From Thermodesulfobacteriota bacterium (GTDB lineage: Bacteria; Desulfobacterota; Syntrophobacteria; BM002), in the NCBI GenBank assembly GCA_947259475.1, contig CAMYLW010000358.1, positions 1 through 5,100 on the forward strand: a stretch of DNA of 5,100 nt, written 5' to 3'. Numbering within the stretch: the first letter of the stretch is position 1; each line of letters starts with the position of its first letter. The notes under the pieces were generated by a model. That model was not told the origin of the DNA, did not search any database, and was given only the letters and a program-made list of their open reading frames with translations. The translations under genes and the position numbers were made by a program. Of this stretch, positions 3,335 through 5,100 are shown piece by piece.

Positions 3335-5100
3335 ATGAAAGATATTGATAAAAGCAAGAATCAGCTCATAAATGAATTAGTAGAACTGCGGCATCAGATT
3401 GCTGAGTTCGAAACGTTAAAAGATAAACACAAACATCTGAATGATACTCTCCGTGAGAATAGAGCTAAATATAAAGCAATGTTTAAGAACGCAATTAACG
3501 CTATCGCCATTTATGGGGCTGTAAATGATGGTGCCGATTTCATCTTCGTTGACGTTAACCGAGCTGCGGAAAAGTTAGAAAATATTAAGAAAGAGGCCCT
3601 TATAGGTAAGAGCGTTCTAGAAATGTTTCCGGGCATTAGCGCTTTCGGTCTTTTTGAGGTCTTCCAGAGGGTATGGGCAACTGGAAAGCCTGAACACCAT
3701 CCAGTTAGGATATACAAAGATGAAAGGATTGAAGGATGGCGAGAGAATTATGTCTACAAGTTACCCTCTGGAGAGATTGTGGCTGTTTACAGTGATGAAA
3801 CAGAACGCAAGCGAGCCGAGGAGGAACTGCGGAAGCGCACCCAAGATCTTGGTAAGAGAGTTAAAGAATTAAATTGCCTTTATCGGATCTCTGATCTTGC
3901 AGATAGGCCGGGCATCTCGATAGAAGAAATAATTCAGGGTACAGTCGATCTGATTCCCTCTGGCTGGCAGTATCCTGAAATCGCTTGTGCTCGAATCGTT
4001 TTGGAGGAGAAGGAGTTTAGATCTGCTAAATTCGAGGAGAGCATCTGGAAACAAACAGCTGATATCATTGTGTATGGAAATCCAATCGGCACCCTGGCAG
4101 TCCACTATTTGGAAGAAAAACCTGAAAAAGACGAGGGACCATTTCTCCAAGAAGAGAGAAGTTTGATCAACGCTATTGCCAGACGGCTAGAACACTCGAT
4201 TGAGCACAGAAAAGCCGACGAAGCACTGTTTCAGCTGGCAGCAATTGTGGAATCCTCGGATGACGCGATCATCGGCAAGACACTGGATGGTGTCATTACC
4301 AGTTGGAACACTGGTGCGGAGTCGATCTATGGCTACTCTGCAGAGGAGGCGTTGGGGCGCTCCCTCTCTATCCTGGTTCCACCCGACCTTCCGGATGAGA
4401 TTGAGCAGATCCTTGGAAAAATAGCACAGGGAGAGCGCGTGCATCACTATGAGACCGTACGGGTCAGGAAGGATGGCAAGTGTATAGACGTATCCTTAAC
4501 AGTATCCCCAATCGAGGGCAAAACCGGTAGAATCATGGGTGCCTCGTCCATCGCTCGAGACATTTCCGAGCGTAAGCGTATCGAAGAAACGTTGCGGGAG
4601 ACGGATAAATTGGCCACTGTGGGCAGGCTAGCAGCCGGAGTGGCCCATAGTATCCGCAACCCTCTGACCTCGGTGAAGATGAGGCTCTTCTCCATGGAGC
4701 GAAGTGAAGACCTTTCCAAAAACCAGAGAGAAGACTTGAAAGTAATTTCGGAAGAGATTCGCAATGTGAACAACATCGTTCAGAGTTTCTTGGACTTCTC
4801 CCGCAGACCCAAACTGAAGATGCAGAGGATCAGTTTTTCAGATCTAGTGGACATGGCTCTCAAGCTTCTCGAGCAAAGATTTGATTCGTACGGTGTTGAG
4901 GTTAAAGTCAGTCGTTCAAAAAACCTTCCGGAAATTTGGGCTGATCCTGATCAGTTGAAAGAAGCCCTGGTCAACCTATTGGTTAATTCATGTGAGGCCA
5001 TGGGGAACGGCGGTTTGATTGTGATTCAGGAGGAAGAGGTAGCGCAGGAACGATCCGACCGGGAAGTGGTTATCCGGATAACCGACAATGGCCCTGGAAT
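3335..5100 (+). CDS. PAS/GAF-like/PAS sensor histidine kinase, 3' end outside the window
   Basis: The frame is open from ATG 3335 to the window end (588 complete codons). Layout: charged coiled-coil start (about 1-48), PAS domain (48-155), a coiled linker ending in ERKRAEEELRKR, a GAF-like domain (about 178-290, with PSGWQYPEIACAR at 208-220), a second PAS domain (about 295-411, NTGAESIYGYSAEEALGRS at 325-343), then a HisKA domain with H-box AGVAHSIRNPLTS (434-446), where H438 is the phosphorylation site. The ATPase domain follows, with N-box NLLVNSCEAM (547-556) and G1 box DNGPG (584-588). The rest of the ATPase domain is cut off. There is no membrane segment or signal peptide, so it senses a cytoplasmic signal, probably through a PAS-bound ligand. 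Ser439 replaces the usual Glu/Asp after the histidine. The start lacks a clear Shine-Dalgarno, but an in-frame stop at 3254-3256 and the lack of other starts after it support ATG 3335. It could phosphorylate the regulator at 2354-2794 or one encoded further downstream. Confidence 0.93.
   Translation, partial: MKDIDKSKNQLINELVELRHQIAEFETLKDKHKHLNDTLRENRAKYKAMFKNAINAIAIYGAVNDGADFIFVDVNRAAEKLENIKKEALIGKSVLEMFPGISAFGLFEVFQRVWATGKPEHHPVRIYKDERIEGWRENYVYKLPSGEIVAVYSDETERKRAEEELRKRTQDLGKRVKELNCLYRISDLADRPGISIEEIIQGTVDLIPSGWQYPEIACARIVLEEKEFRSAKFEESIWKQTADIIVYGNPIGTLAVHYLEEKPEKDEGPFLQEERSLINAIARRLEHSIEHRKADEALFQLAAIVESSDDAIIGKTLDGVITSWNTGAESIYGYSAEEALGRSLSILVPPDLPDEIEQILGKIAQGERVHHYETVRVRKDGKCIDVSLTVSPIEGKTGRIMGASSIARDISERKRIEETLRETDKLATVGRLAAGVAHSIRNPLTSVKMRLFSMERSEDLSKNQREDLKVISEEIRNVNNIVQSFLDFSRRPKLKMQRISFSDLVDMALKLLEQRFDSYGVEVKVSRSKNLPEIWADPDQLKEALVNLLVNSCEAMGNGGLIVIQEEEVAQERSDREVVIRITDNGPG

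Noticed and set aside
3869..4776. Minus-strand open frames of 86-109 codons opposite the histidine kinase
   Set aside because: They lie antisense to a continuous, clearly recognisable kinase frame and have no domain features.

Overview
The window looks like a signalling-rich stretch of a Gram-negative bacterial chromosome, most likely from the Desulfobacterota (old Deltaproteobacteria) or a relative. This is inferred from the style of the proteins: a soluble PAS/GAF-like/PAS histidine kinase with an 'AHSIRNPLTS' H-box, a stand-alone receiver protein, a fused phosphotransferase/P-loop kinase, and two good sigma-54 promoters. No taxonomic marker gene is present, so the assignment is tentative. 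All three genes are on the plus strand.

Layout. Positions 1-421 are a regulatory region for the first gene. It holds an upstream motif of three phased half-sites (132-158), a sigma-54 -24/-12 box (253-269) and a leader hairpin (314-334). Positions 422-2068 encode a 548-residue protein with an aminoglycoside-phosphotransferase-like N-terminal half and a P-loop kinase C-terminal half. Positions 2069-2353 hold a small repeat element (copy A), a second copy of the upstream motif (2176-2202) and a second sigma-54 box (2300-2316). Positions 2354-2794 encode a 146-residue single-domain response regulator. Positions 2795-3334 are a long non-coding stretch with repeat copy B in the opposite orientation, a hairpin, a candidate sigma-70-type promoter and a short direct repeat. 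Positions 3335-5100 encode the first 588 residues of a cytoplasmic sensor histidine kinase that runs off the window.

The most interesting signal is regulatory. Two intergenic regions about 2 kb apart, otherwise unlike each other, carry the same 26-bp motif (22 of 26 identical), and each is followed about 95 bp downstream by a sigma-54 box. The motif consists of three YTKAC half-sites, alternating in direction and spaced exactly 10 bp apart. The one change inside the outer dyad arms is compensated on the other arm. This is what an enhancer site for a sigma-54 activator should look like, and it suggests that the fused kinase and the response regulator belong to one regulon. In addition, the unit made of enhancer, promoter and response regulator gene is bracketed by two inverted copies of a small palindrome-ended repeat.
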